A stretch of DNA of 42,680 nt from contig DBDE01000031.1 in assembly GCA_002293425.1 (NCBI GenBank), forward strand, positions 18,203-60,882, in the 5' to 3' direction. Made by a program: the position numbers and the translations under genes. Under the pieces are notes generated by a model. That model made no database searches. It saw nothing but the letters and a program-made list of their open reading frames with translations, and was not told the origin of the DNA. This document shows positions 22,297 through 28,800 of the stretch, piece by piece (positions within the stretch are counted from its first letter, which is position 1; every line of letters starts with the position of its first letter). Source of the stretch: Alistipes sp. UBA940 (GTDB lineage Bacteria > Bacteroidota > Bacteroidia > Bacteroidales > Rikenellaceae).

Positions 22297-23289
22297 ATGG
22301 TTTCGTACAAAGATTTAGGACTGGTGAACACCAGGGAGGGTTTCAAAAAAGCTATCGCCGGCCAGTATGCCATTCCGGCCTTCAATTTCAACAATATGGA
22401 GCAGATGCAGGCCATCGTGGCGGCTTGTGTCGAAACATCTTCTCCGGTTATCCTGCAAGTTTCGAGCGGGGCACGCAAATATGCCAACCAGACCCTGTTG
22501 CGCTATATGGCCCAGGGCGCGGTGGAGTACGCTAAGGAGTTGGGCAAAAATATTCCCATCACGTTGCACCTCGACCACGGCGACAGTTTCGAGCTGTGCA
22601 AAAGCTGTATCGATATGGGTTTTTCGAGCGTTATGATCGACGGGTCGCACCTTCCTTATGAGGAGAATGTTGCGGTCACCAAAAAAGTGGTCGAGTATGC
22701 TCATCAGCACGATGTGACCGTCGAAGGCGAGCTGGGCGTGCTGGCGGGTGTCGAAGATGAGGTTTCGGCCGAGCATCATACCTACACCGAGCCCGATCAG
22801 GTGGTCGATTTCGTGACGCGCACGGGGGTCGACTCGCTGGCTATCTCTATCGGTACTTCGCACGGGGCCAACAAGTTCAAGCCCGAGCAGTGTACGCGCA
22901 ATGCAGAGGGTATTCTGGTTCCGCCGCCGCTCAGGTTCGATATTCTGGAAGAGATCGAGCGCCGCATTCCCGGGTTCCCCATCGTGTTGCACGGGGCGTC
23001 GAGCGTGCCGCAGGAGTATGTGAAGATTATCAACGAAAATGGCGGTGCGTTGAAAGATGCGATCGGCATTCCGGAAGAGCAACTGCGCAAGGCGGCCAAG
23101 AGTGCCGTTTGCAAGATCAATATCGACAGCGACGGTCGTTTGGCTATGACCGCTTCGGTTCGCAAAACGTTCAATGACTCTCCGGCCGAGTTCGACCCGC
23201 GTAAATATCTGGGTCCGGCGCGCGACGAACTCAAGAAACTTTATATGCACAAATGCGAACACGTGCTCGGCAGCGCAGGTAAGGCATAG
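22297..23289 (+). CDS. fba: Class II fructose-1,6-bisphosphate aldolase
   Basis: 330 residues. This zinc-dependent cytosolic enzyme cleaves fructose-1,6-bisphosphate to dihydroxyacetone phosphate and glyceraldehyde-3-phosphate in glycolysis. Motifs: AFNFNNMEQ near residue 28, HLDHGDS at 91-97 (catalytic D93, zinc ligand H94), EGELGVLAG near 143, ISIGTSHG near 185 and VLHGASSVP near 230. The His-to-end layout fits the Bacteroidales class II type. It has its own promoter and is followed after 41 bases by a small outer-membrane gene that may be cotranscribed. Confidence 0.95.
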   Translation: MVSYKDLGLVNTREGFKKAIAGQYAIPAFNFNNMEQMQAIVAACVETSSPVILQVSSGARKYANQTLLRYMAQGAVEYAKELGKNIPITLHLDHGDSFELCKSCIDMGFSSVMIDGSHLPYEENVAVTKKVVEYAHQHDVTVEGELGVLAGVEDEVSAEHHTYTEPDQVVDFVTRTGVDSLAISIGTSHGANKFKPEQCTRNAEGILVPPPLRFDILEEIERRIPGFPIVLHGASSVPQEYVKIINENGGALKDAIGIPEEQLRKAAKSAVCKINIDSDGRLAMTASVRKTFNDSPAEFDPRKYLGPARDELKKLYMHKCEHVLGSAGKA

Positions 23290-23330
23290 TTTTTGCAGTG
23301 ACCGTGAATATCATCTAAAACCTTGTTGAT

Positions 23331-23849
23331 ATGAAAAAAATCTTTTTAGTCGTCGTTGCTTTGGCTGTGGCAACATTCGCGGTAAACGCCCAGGAAAAAG
23401 GCGATATGGCCGCCGGTGCAAACATTACGCTGGGTATGGGCGACGACCTGACCAACTTCGGGATCGGCGCAAAGTTCCAGTACAATGTGACCAACCCGTT
23501 GCGTCTGGAAGCGTCGTTCAACTACTTTTTTCCTAAGGAAGCCGATGGCTTCGCCGACCTCAAGTACACTATGTGGGACCTGAATGCCAATGCCCATTGG
23601 TTGTTCCGCGTGGCGAAAGGTGTGAACCTTTATCCGTTGGCAGGTATCGGTGTGATCGGAACCAAGGCTAAGGTCAAGGTGGAAGGTCGTAAGGGAAGTG
23701 CTTCGGAGACAGATTTTGCGGTCAACCTCGGTGCGGGTGTCGACTTCAAGATTGCTCGGGCGACGTTGCTCAACATCGAGGCGAAATATAAGGTGGGCGG
23801 CGAATTCGACCGCTTCCTGCTCTCCGCCGGTGTTGCGTTTATGTTCTAA
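23331..23849 (+). CDS. Small outer-membrane beta-barrel protein
   Basis: 172 residues. The signal peptide MKKIFLVVVALAVATFAVNAQ is followed by about eight alternating amphipathic strands (GAGANITLGMG... style), glycine-rich turns and a terminal strand ending in Phe (LLSAGVAFMF), the classic C-terminal signature for insertion by the BAM complex. It resembles the OmpA-N/OMP_b-brl type porin-like small barrels; a specific function cannot be assigned. No separate promoter is obvious. A terminator follows 21 bases after the stop. Confidence 0.85.
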   Translation: MKKIFLVVVALAVATFAVNAQEKGDMAAGANITLGMGDDLTNFGIGAKFQYNVTNPLRLEASFNYFFPKEADGFADLKYTMWDLNANAHWLFRVAKGVNLYPLAGIGVIGTKAKVKVEGRKGSASETDFAVNLGAGVDFKIARATLLNIEAKYKVGGEFDRFLLSAGVAFMF

Positions 23850-23870
23850 ATAGTGTTTTGGTTAACGAAA

Positions 23871-23901
23871 GAGCCACCCCGTTCGGAGTGGCTCTTTTTT
23901 T
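23871..23901 (+). terminator. Terminator after the beta-barrel gene
   Basis: AGAGCCACCC (23871-23880) pairs with GAGTGGCTCT (23886-23895), one mismatch, 5-base loop, then a run of T that reaches the rluD stop codon at 23900. It may act in both directions, since A-rich sequence flanks the other side. Confidence 0.82.
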
Positions 23902-24910
23902 ATTCCTCCTGTGCGAGGGCATCGCGGGAGGCGACGTAGGTGTCCCATCGGTCCAGCACGGCGGCGAAATCGGCCGGCAAAGGGCTCTCGAAATGGACCC
24001 TCTCGCCCGTCGAGGGATGGACGAACCCGAGCGAACGGGCGTGCAGGGCGTGCCGGGGCATCAACCGGAAATTGTTCTCTATGAACTGTTTGTACTTGCT
24101 GAACGTCGTCCCCTTCAAAATCCTATCGCCACCATACCGCTCGTCGTTGAACAACGGATGGCCCGTCCACTCCATATGGACCCGGATCTGATGCGTCCGG
24201 CCCGTCTCCAACCGCAGCTCGACAAGGGTCACATAGCCATAACGCTTCAAAACCTTATAGTGGGTCACCGCCCGCTTGCCATCCTCGCCATCCGGAAAAA
24301 CGGCCATCTTCAACCTGTCGCGATGACTGCGGCCTATGTTCCCCTCGATAACGCCCTCATCTTCGTCGAAGTTGCCCCACACCAGCGCAACATAACGCCG
24401 CTCGACGGTGTGGTCGAAAAACTGCTTAGCCAACCGCGCGTGGGCCAGCTCGGTCTTCGCCACAACCAGCAACCCCGACGTATTCTTATCTATCCGATGG
24501 ACCAATCCCGCCCGCATATCGCCCTCCCTAAATAGCGGCAAATCCTGCAAATGGAAAGTGAGCGCATTGACCAGCGTTCCGCTATAATTCCCGTGACCCG
24601 GATGCACCACCAGCCCCGCAGGCTTATCGACAACCAACAAATCGTCGTCCTCCCAGACAATATCGAGCGGAATATCCTCGGGAATAATCTCCACTTCGCG
24701 CCGCGGATAAGGCATTACGATCTGCACCCTGTCGAGCGGCTTAACGCGATAATTGCTCTTCACCGCCGCGCCATTGACCAGAATATTGCCCCCGTCCGCC
24801 GCGCTCTGGATCCGCGCCCGCGATACGTGCTCCATTCGGTCGGTCAAAAACTTATCTATCCGCAGCAACGACTGGCCGCGATCGACCGTCAGAGCGAAAT
24901 GCTCGAACAT
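23900..24910 (-). CDS. rluD: Ribosomal large-subunit pseudouridine synthase (RluD type)
   Basis: 336 residues. An S4-like RNA-binding domain (about 15-75: LLRIDKFLTDRM..., NYRVKPLDRVQIVMP) precedes the RluA-family catalytic domain, with the conserved VVHPGHGNYSGTLVNAL and HRIDKNTSGLLVVAK (catalytic Asp) and later TGRTHQIRVHMEWTGHPLFNDERYGG. It makes pseudouridines in 23S rRNA. The ATG at 24910 is preferred: an upstream in-frame ATG at 25108 would add 66 residues coded by repeat DNA and overlap the PASTA gene. The PASTA-rluD pair is common in Bacteroidetes. Confidence 0.92.
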   Translation of the reverse strand: MFEHFALTVDRGQSLLRIDKFLTDRMEHVSRARIQSAADGGNILVNGAAVKSNYRVKPLDRVQIVMPYPRREVEIIPEDIPLDIVWEDDDLLVVDKPAGLVVHPGHGNYSGTLVNALTFHLQDLPLFREGDMRAGLVHRIDKNTSGLLVVAKTELAHARLAKQFFDHTVERRYVALVWGNFDEDEGVIEGNIGRSHRDRLKMAVFPDGEDGKRAVTHYKVLKRYGYVTLVELRLETGRTHQIRVHMEWTGHPLFNDERYGGDRILKGTTFSKYKQFIENNFRLMPRHALHARSLGFVHPSTGERVHFESPLPADFAAVLDRWDTYVASRDALAQEE

Positions 24911-24934
24911 TTCGTCGTCATCGGGGAGCGACAA

Positions 24935-24965
<31 letters not shown>

Positions 24966-25000
24966 TCGGAAGAGCCAGACGCACGCAAGGGCTGATGATT

Positions 25001-25080
25001 CAGCCCGCCGCGGGGGGAGCGGCGGGCTGACGAGCTTGCAGAAGCAAACTCGGGAGATTCCTCACATTCGTTCGGAATGA
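25001..25080. repeat. Hairpin cluster upstream of rluD
   Basis: Three hairpins in a row: a perfect 11-pair GC stem (25001-25011 with 25019-25029), CGAGCTTGC with GCAAACTCG (25031-25052, one mismatch), and CATTC-GTTC-GGAATG near 25064-25079. The last, with GATTCCTCACATTCG, resembles a repeat seen in many Bacteroidetes genomes. Together with the heptamer array it fills the 178-base gap between the PASTA gene and rluD. Confidence 0.7.
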
Positions 25081-25088
25081 CGGGATTA

Positions 25089-25865
25089 TTATTCGGGCAA
25101 TTTTTCATTCTCCAACGTTATCGAGAACCCCACACGGGTACCCAATTCGACCTCGCGTCCCGCCCCATAGCTCTGGCGATAAACGCGCGCATCGCGCTGA
25201 TTCACCAAATTGATGCCCTCGTCCCGCGACACCTCGCCCACATTCAACCCCCGCTCCCAAAGCAAGCTCCGGGCCTGCCCCGCCGACATTCCCGTCAACC
25301 GCGGAACCTCCACCCAGGGTGCATTCGCAGCCCTGCCCACAACCAGCGTCACTCCCGAACCGACCTCCAACTGGCGGTTCGAATTGCGCTTTACCGTGTC
25401 GCGCCCAATGAGCTCGGCCAAAACATTATTGGTCGCAATATTGGGCACATAGCGCAACTCGCGTATCTCCAACCCCGCCATCTCGATCATATTCTTGGCC
25501 TGACGCAACGAAAACCCCGTCACATAGGGTACCGGAACCATCTTCTGGCTATGCGAAGTGACAGTGACAAAAACCCTTCGGCCCCTCTTCACCTCCACCC
25601 CCGCGGCCGGAACCTGCTCGACCACCGTGCCACCCGCATAAACCGGCGCAAAGACCGAATCGACCACCGTAAGCTTCAAATCGGCCTGCCGTGCACGCCT
25701 CACCACATCATCGATATGCACCCCGACGAAATCGGGCACCGGTTTCTGCTGATTATGCCTGGTGAGAAAATTGAGCACCAAAGCCGAAACGCCCACAAAA
25801 ATCGCCACCGAACAAACCGCCAAAACCAAATGGCGAACAACGGGATTCTGAAAAAAACTACTCAT
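25089..25865 (-). CDS. PASTA-domain membrane protein
   Basis: 258 residues. One N-terminal membrane helix (about 13-33) is followed by three PASTA repeats (about 40-105, 107-180, 182-255), e.g. VPDFVGVHIDDVVRRARQADL and VPRLTGMSAGQARSLLWERGL. PASTA domains bind peptidoglycan or muropeptides in other proteins. No kinase or transpeptidase domain is attached, so this is a stand-alone periplasmic PASTA protein, as commonly found before rluD in Bacteroidetes. Its start overlaps the mqnE stop by 4 bases. Confidence 0.9.
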   Translation of the reverse strand: MSSFFQNPVVRHLVLAVCSVAIFVGVSALVLNFLTRHNQQKPVPDFVGVHIDDVVRRARQADLKLTVVDSVFAPVYAGGTVVEQVPAAGVEVKRGRRVFVTVTSHSQKMVPVPYVTGFSLRQAKNMIEMAGLEIRELRYVPNIATNNVLAELIGRDTVKRNSNRQLEVGSGVTLVVGRAANAPWVEVPRLTGMSAGQARSLLWERGLNVGEVSRDEGINLVNQRDARVYRQSYGAGREVELGTRVGFSITLENEKLPE

Positions 25866-26920
25866 AACTCATTATAAAAAGTGTCGCGCTCGACGGCTCG
25901 CAAACCCGCCGAAGCAGCCATATTCTCGATTTCGGCAACACTCAACCGCGGTCGCTCCTCGCCCCCCGCCATCGAAAAAATGCGCGTCGAATCGTCGATC
26001 GTGCCATCCAGATCGTCCGCCCCGAACGACAACGCCATCTCGGCCACCGTCTTGCCATACATCACCCAATAGGCCTTGATATGCGGAACATTGTCGAGGA
26101 AAATGCGCGACAAAGCCAACACCCGCATATCCTCCACCACCCCCGCCTCCGACGCCGCCAGCCTGTTGTTGAGCCCGCGATACTTCAACGGAATGAACGC
26201 GCTGAACCCGCCCGTCTCGTCCTGCAACCTCCGCAACCGGTCGAGGTGGTCGATGCGCTGCACTATACTCTCCACGTGGCCGTAAAGCATCGTCGCATTG
26301 GTGGTCAGCCCGAGCTGGTGAGCAGTACGATGCACCTCCAACCACTCCTCGGCCGTGCCCTTCTCGGGGCAAAGACGTTGCCGCAGTGTTTCGTCGAAAA
26401 TCTCCGCCCCGCCGCCCGGAATGGCATCCATTCCCGCCTCGACAAGCCGCCGGAGCCCGTCGCGCAACGACAACCCGCTCTTGCGGATCATATAAGCCAG
26501 CTCCACCGCCGTATAAGCCTTAACAGCAACGTGCGGCAAAATATTCTTAACAGACGCTATCAATTCGACATAGAACTCCAAATCGTGCTCGGGATGCACC
26601 CCGCCCACGATATGGACCTCGGTGATACTCTTGTCCTTTTGGGCGCGGGCAATATCCTCCATCTGGGCAATGGTCAAATCCCACGCTTCGGCATCGCCTC
26701 TGCCACGGCGATAAGAGCAAAACTCACACGAAAAAGCACAAATATTGGTCGGTTCGATGTGAAAATTGCGATTATAATAGAGCCTGTCGCCATTCAACGC
26801 CCGTCTCTTCCCATCCGCCAACCGCGCCAAAAGCCACAACGGAGCCTCGCGCCACAGCCTGAGTGCCTCCTCAGTCGTGACGCGAGAACCCGATTCAATC
26901 TTCTCGGCGAGTGCATTCAT
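25862..26920 (-). CDS. mqnE: Aminofutalosine synthase (radical SAM), futalosine menaquinone pathway
   Basis: 352 residues. MqnE joins SAM-derived adenosyl to 3-[(1-carboxyvinyl)oxy]benzoate in futalosine-dependent menaquinone synthesis. The radical-SAM motif C61-x3-C65-x2-C68 lies in FHIEPTNICAFSCEFCSYRR. Family blocks follow: VHIVGGVHPEHDLEFYVE, AGMDAIPGGGAEIFDETLR, TNATMLYGHVES and LQDETGGFSAFIPLKYRG. The last two distinguish MqnE from MqnC, though CofH-like relatives are close. The ATG at 26920 follows a promoter by a few bases. The gene probably heads an operon with PASTA and rluD. Other mqn genes are not in the window. Confidence 0.85.
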   Translation of the reverse strand: MNALAEKIESGSRVTTEEALRLWREAPLWLLARLADGKRRALNGDRLYYNRNFHIEPTNICAFSCEFCSYRRGRGDAEAWDLTIAQMEDIARAQKDKSITEVHIVGGVHPEHDLEFYVELIASVKNILPHVAVKAYTAVELAYMIRKSGLSLRDGLRRLVEAGMDAIPGGGAEIFDETLRQRLCPEKGTAEEWLEVHRTAHQLGLTTNATMLYGHVESIVQRIDHLDRLRRLQDETGGFSAFIPLKYRGLNNRLAASEAGVVEDMRVLALSRIFLDNVPHIKAYWVMYGKTVAEMALSFGADDLDGTIDDSTRIFSMAGGEERPRLSVAEIENMAASAGLRAVERDTFYNEL

Positions 26921-26925
26921 CGCCA

Positions 26926-26956
26926 CAAAGATAGTGAAAGGTGAGGGGAAACGCAA
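26926..26956 (-). promoter_or_regulatory. Promoter of the mqnE operon
   Basis: On the minus strand TTG (26956-26954), 20 bases, TATCTTTG (26933-26926). The -7 box ends 5 bases before the mqnE ATG at 26920, so the transcript would be leaderless or nearly so. The -33 element lies inside a hairpin (26946-26974). Confidence 0.75.
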
Positions 26957-26974
26957 GCTCGCTTGCAGTTTTCC
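26946..26974 (-). terminator. Hairpin, possible terminator of the upstream membrane-protein gene
   Basis: About 13 pairs with one single-base bulge (core GCAAGC-TC-GCTTGC). Downstream on the minus strand the sequence is T-rich but has no clean U-tract. It lies between the membrane-protein stop (27010) and mqnE, so it may end the first transcript while overlapping the -33 box of the next. Confidence 0.45.
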
Positions 26975-27009
26975 GAACCGCATCCTATCTTCTGGAAAGG
27001 TAATAATTT

Positions 27010-27408
27010 TTACCGCTTCCGCTCCACCGCCCGCTGCACAAAATAGCTCCCGATCATACACAACCCACCGCAAACCAACCCTAACGCCAAAATCGTGAAC
27101 GTCGCCAAAGCATACACATCGAAATGGGTATGTGCAGCAAAATCGGGATGCGAAATCACCGCGCAACCGATCGCCACACCGATCCCCGCCCCGATCAAGA
27201 AACCGACCGTGCGAAACAACGCATTACGACTCCGCTGTGCCCGAGCCTCGGCCTCATACCTGAACCATTCGCCCACGGCATCACCCGAAATATTGCGACT
27301 GATGCTCTCCTTGGCCCGCGTCTTGAAATAGATGCCCAGCGTGATAGAAGTAAATAAACCGATAACACCCAAAATAGGGATCAATAAAGCTACGATGTCA
27401 CTTGCCAT
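27010..27408 (-). CDS. Small membrane protein, DUF6249-like (uncertain)
   Basis: 132 residues with three hydrophobic segments: about 5-27 (IVALLIPILGVIGLFTSITLGIY), 66-86 (TVGFLIGAGIGVAIGCAVI) and 99-122. Between the first two lies a polar stretch with KTRAKESISRNISG. The layout resembles small membrane proteins annotated DUF6249 near sigma-factor genes in Bacteroidetes; this match is from memory and weak. The gene is divergent from an ECF sigma gene, and a candidate ECF-type promoter lies about 29 bases before its start. It is therefore a likely target of that sigma factor. Confidence 0.75.
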   Translation of the reverse strand: MASDIVALLIPILGVIGLFTSITLGIYFKTRAKESISRNISGDAVGEWFRYEAEARAQRSRNALFRTVGFLIGAGIGVAIGCAVISHPDFAAHTHFDVYALATFTILALGLVCGGLCMIGSYFVQRAVERKR

Positions 27409-27443
27409 AATCTTTAATTTTTAATGTTTTTGAGTTCGCAATT

Positions 27444-27501
27444 ATGACGCATTTTCGTTCTAAAAGTTACACGTGTAACTTTTTTGTGTAACTTGCGTCT
27501 A
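27444..27501. promoter_or_regulatory. Palindromic bidirectional ECF-type promoter
   Basis: A 22-base perfect palindrome spans 27462-27483 (arm AAAAGTTACAC). It contains TGTAAC in both directions. Plus strand: TGTAAC (27474-27479), 16 bases, CGTCTA (27496-27501), 12 bases before the sigma-factor ATG. Minus strand: TGTAAC (27471-27466), 16 bases, CGTCAT (27449-27444). TGTAAC/CGTC at this spacing is the general form of ECF sigma promoters. A third GTGTAACTT copy lies at 27486-27494. The site is seen directly; control by the adjacent sigma factor is inferred. Confidence 0.7.
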
Positions 27502-27512
27502 CTATTATGTAA

Positions 27513-27986
27513 ATGGAAAACTTTGCCAAGATCGTACACGACTACTCCCCGCGGCTGATAGGGCTCGCCCAGGGGATAGTCGGCGACAGAGCCACAGCCG
27601 AAGATGTGGTGCAGGACGCTCTCGTGAAAGCGTTCCAAAAGCACTCCTCGTGGCGCGGCGAAGGGCGGCTTTCCACGTGGCTCTACACCATTGTCTATCG
27701 GCAGGCCATCTCGCAGGTGAGGTCCCGCAAACCGATTTTCAAAGAGCTCAGGGAGGATATTCCGGAGACGGCGGAGGCGGAAAATTTCGAAACAACGGAG
27801 CAAAACATCGTGCGGATGAAGGATGCACTGAGCCATCTTGCGCCCGACGAGCGAGCGTTGGTGGAGCTATTCTACATCGACGACAAATCGGTCAGAGAGT
27901 GCGCCGAAATATGCCGTCTGAGCGAGGCAAACGTAAAAGTAAAACTGCACCGGGTGCGCGGAAAATTGAGACAAATGATGAACTAA
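27513..27986 (+). CDS. ECF-type RNA polymerase sigma factor
   Basis: 157 residues, typical for ECF sigma factors. Region 2 (about 1-70) includes the core-binding and -10 part DRATAEDVVQDALVKAFQ and WRGEGRLSTWLYTIVYRQAI. Region 4 (about 100-155) includes HLAPDERALVELFYIDD and a helix-turn-helix SVRECAEICRLSEANVKVKLHRVRGKLR for -35 contact. ECF factors usually respond to envelope signals and are held by an anti-sigma factor. The palindromic ECF promoter just upstream suggests autoregulation. The next gene, 6 bases downstream, encodes a small membrane protein that may be the anti-sigma factor. Confidence 0.93.
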   Translation: MENFAKIVHDYSPRLIGLAQGIVGDRATAEDVVQDALVKAFQKHSSWRGEGRLSTWLYTIVYRQAISQVRSRKPIFKELREDIPETAEAENFETTEQNIVRMKDALSHLAPDERALVELFYIDDKSVRECAEICRLSEANVKVKLHRVRGKLRQMMN

Positions 27987-27992
27987 AAGATT

Positions 27993-28223
27993 ATGGACAC
28001 TATTAAGGATTTGATCAGGGCGGCCTGTCACACGCCCGAGCCGACGGCCGAATGGGAGCGACGAACCGCGGTTCTCGCCATTGCACGCGCCGAAGAAGAG
28101 AGGTTGCGTCGACAATCGATGTGGGCCATAACGGCCGCAGCAGCCTGTTTCGTCGGTCTGCTCTTCACCCTGCCCGTTGACACGATAATCGAAAGTGTCG
28201 GCGCGGCTATCGGAAATCTATAA
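27993..28223 (+). CDS. Small single-helix membrane protein, candidate anti-sigma factor
   Basis: 76 residues: a polar helical N-terminus rich in Arg, Glu and Ala (about 1-41, PTAEWERRTAVLAIARAEEERLRRQS), one membrane helix (about 43-61, MWAITAAAACFVGLLFTL) and a short periplasmic end. Size and topology fit a minimal cytoplasmic anti-sigma domain with an anchor. It starts 6 bases after the sigma-factor stop. No zinc-binding ZAS motif (HxxxCxxC) is seen, so this is inference from context. Its last 17 bases overlap the convergent lolA gene. Confidence 0.7.
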   Translation: MDTIKDLIRAACHTPEPTAEWERRTAVLAIARAEEERLRRQSMWAITAAAACFVGLLFTLPVDTIIESVGAAIGNL

Positions 28224-28800
28224 CCTCGAAGCCCGGATAATCGAGCTTCGGAACAGGAAACGCGGCGTGGGCGGCTATCTGTGAAATGTCGATCACAATG
28301 GCCTCGTCCAGGTAAGAGGTCGAGTAAACCAGCCTCACGGGCCGATCGGAGGCAGAAATATAGGCGTCGACAATGTCGGTGCCGTCCGTAATTTCCAGCC
28401 TGTCGCACCTCTGACCGTCGATAACCGCCGAGCCGACAAACCTGTGGGTATGGCTATCGTCCAAAAAATCGAACAGCCGCGTAGGATTGGCCATCGGGTT
28501 GCGATCGGTCGGATCGACGGCATCCACAACCACGGTCTTCTCCCCCAAATCGACCTCCCAGCGCGTCGTGCCATCGCTGTATACCTCGACAAGGGGTGTT
28601 CTGACGGCATATTTGTCGCCATCGACCCAATAGCTTCCCTCGACCTTTTGTCCGTCCGCCGTGATCGAAAAATCGACCCGATAGTCGCCCCAACTTGCCA
28701 CTTCCCGCTCTAACTTTCGGAGAATATCGGTCGACTTTTCATCCGCCCGCGCTGCCGTGGCACAAAAAATGGCGACAAATGTAAAAAAACAACGTATCAT
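28207..28800 (-). CDS. lolA: LolA-like outer-membrane lipoprotein carrier protein
   Basis: 197 residues. The signal peptide MIRCFFTFVAIFCATAARA directs it to the periplasm. The mature part has the LolA/LolB-like beta half-barrel pattern (VDFSITADGQKVEGSYWVDGDKYAV, TRLFDFLDD). LolA shuttles lipoproteins from the inner to the outer membrane. The start overlaps the ftsK stop by 4 bases (ATGA), and the ftsK-lolA pair is frequent in Bacteroidetes. Sequence conservation in LolA is low, so the call rests on pattern and position. The 3' end overlaps the convergent small membrane gene by 17 bases. Confidence 0.8.
   Translation of the reverse strand: MIRCFFTFVAIFCATAARADEKSTDILRKLEREVASWGDYRVDFSITADGQKVEGSYWVDGDKYAVRTPLVEVYSDGTTRWEVDLGEKTVVVDAVDPTDRNPMANPTRLFDFLDDSHTHRFVGSAVIDGQRCDRLEITDGTDIVDAYISASDRPVRLVYSTSYLDEAIVIDISQIAAHAAFPVPKLDYPGFEVIDFR

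Noticed and set aside
21012..22535. 507-codon plus-strand frame opposite fumarase
   Set aside because: Antisense shadow; no signal, domain or promoter fits, and fumarase is unambiguous.
26921..27166. Upstream extension of mqnE by 82 codons
   Set aside because: It would run through the promoter, the hairpin and the membrane-protein gene; the family start fits the ATG at 26920.
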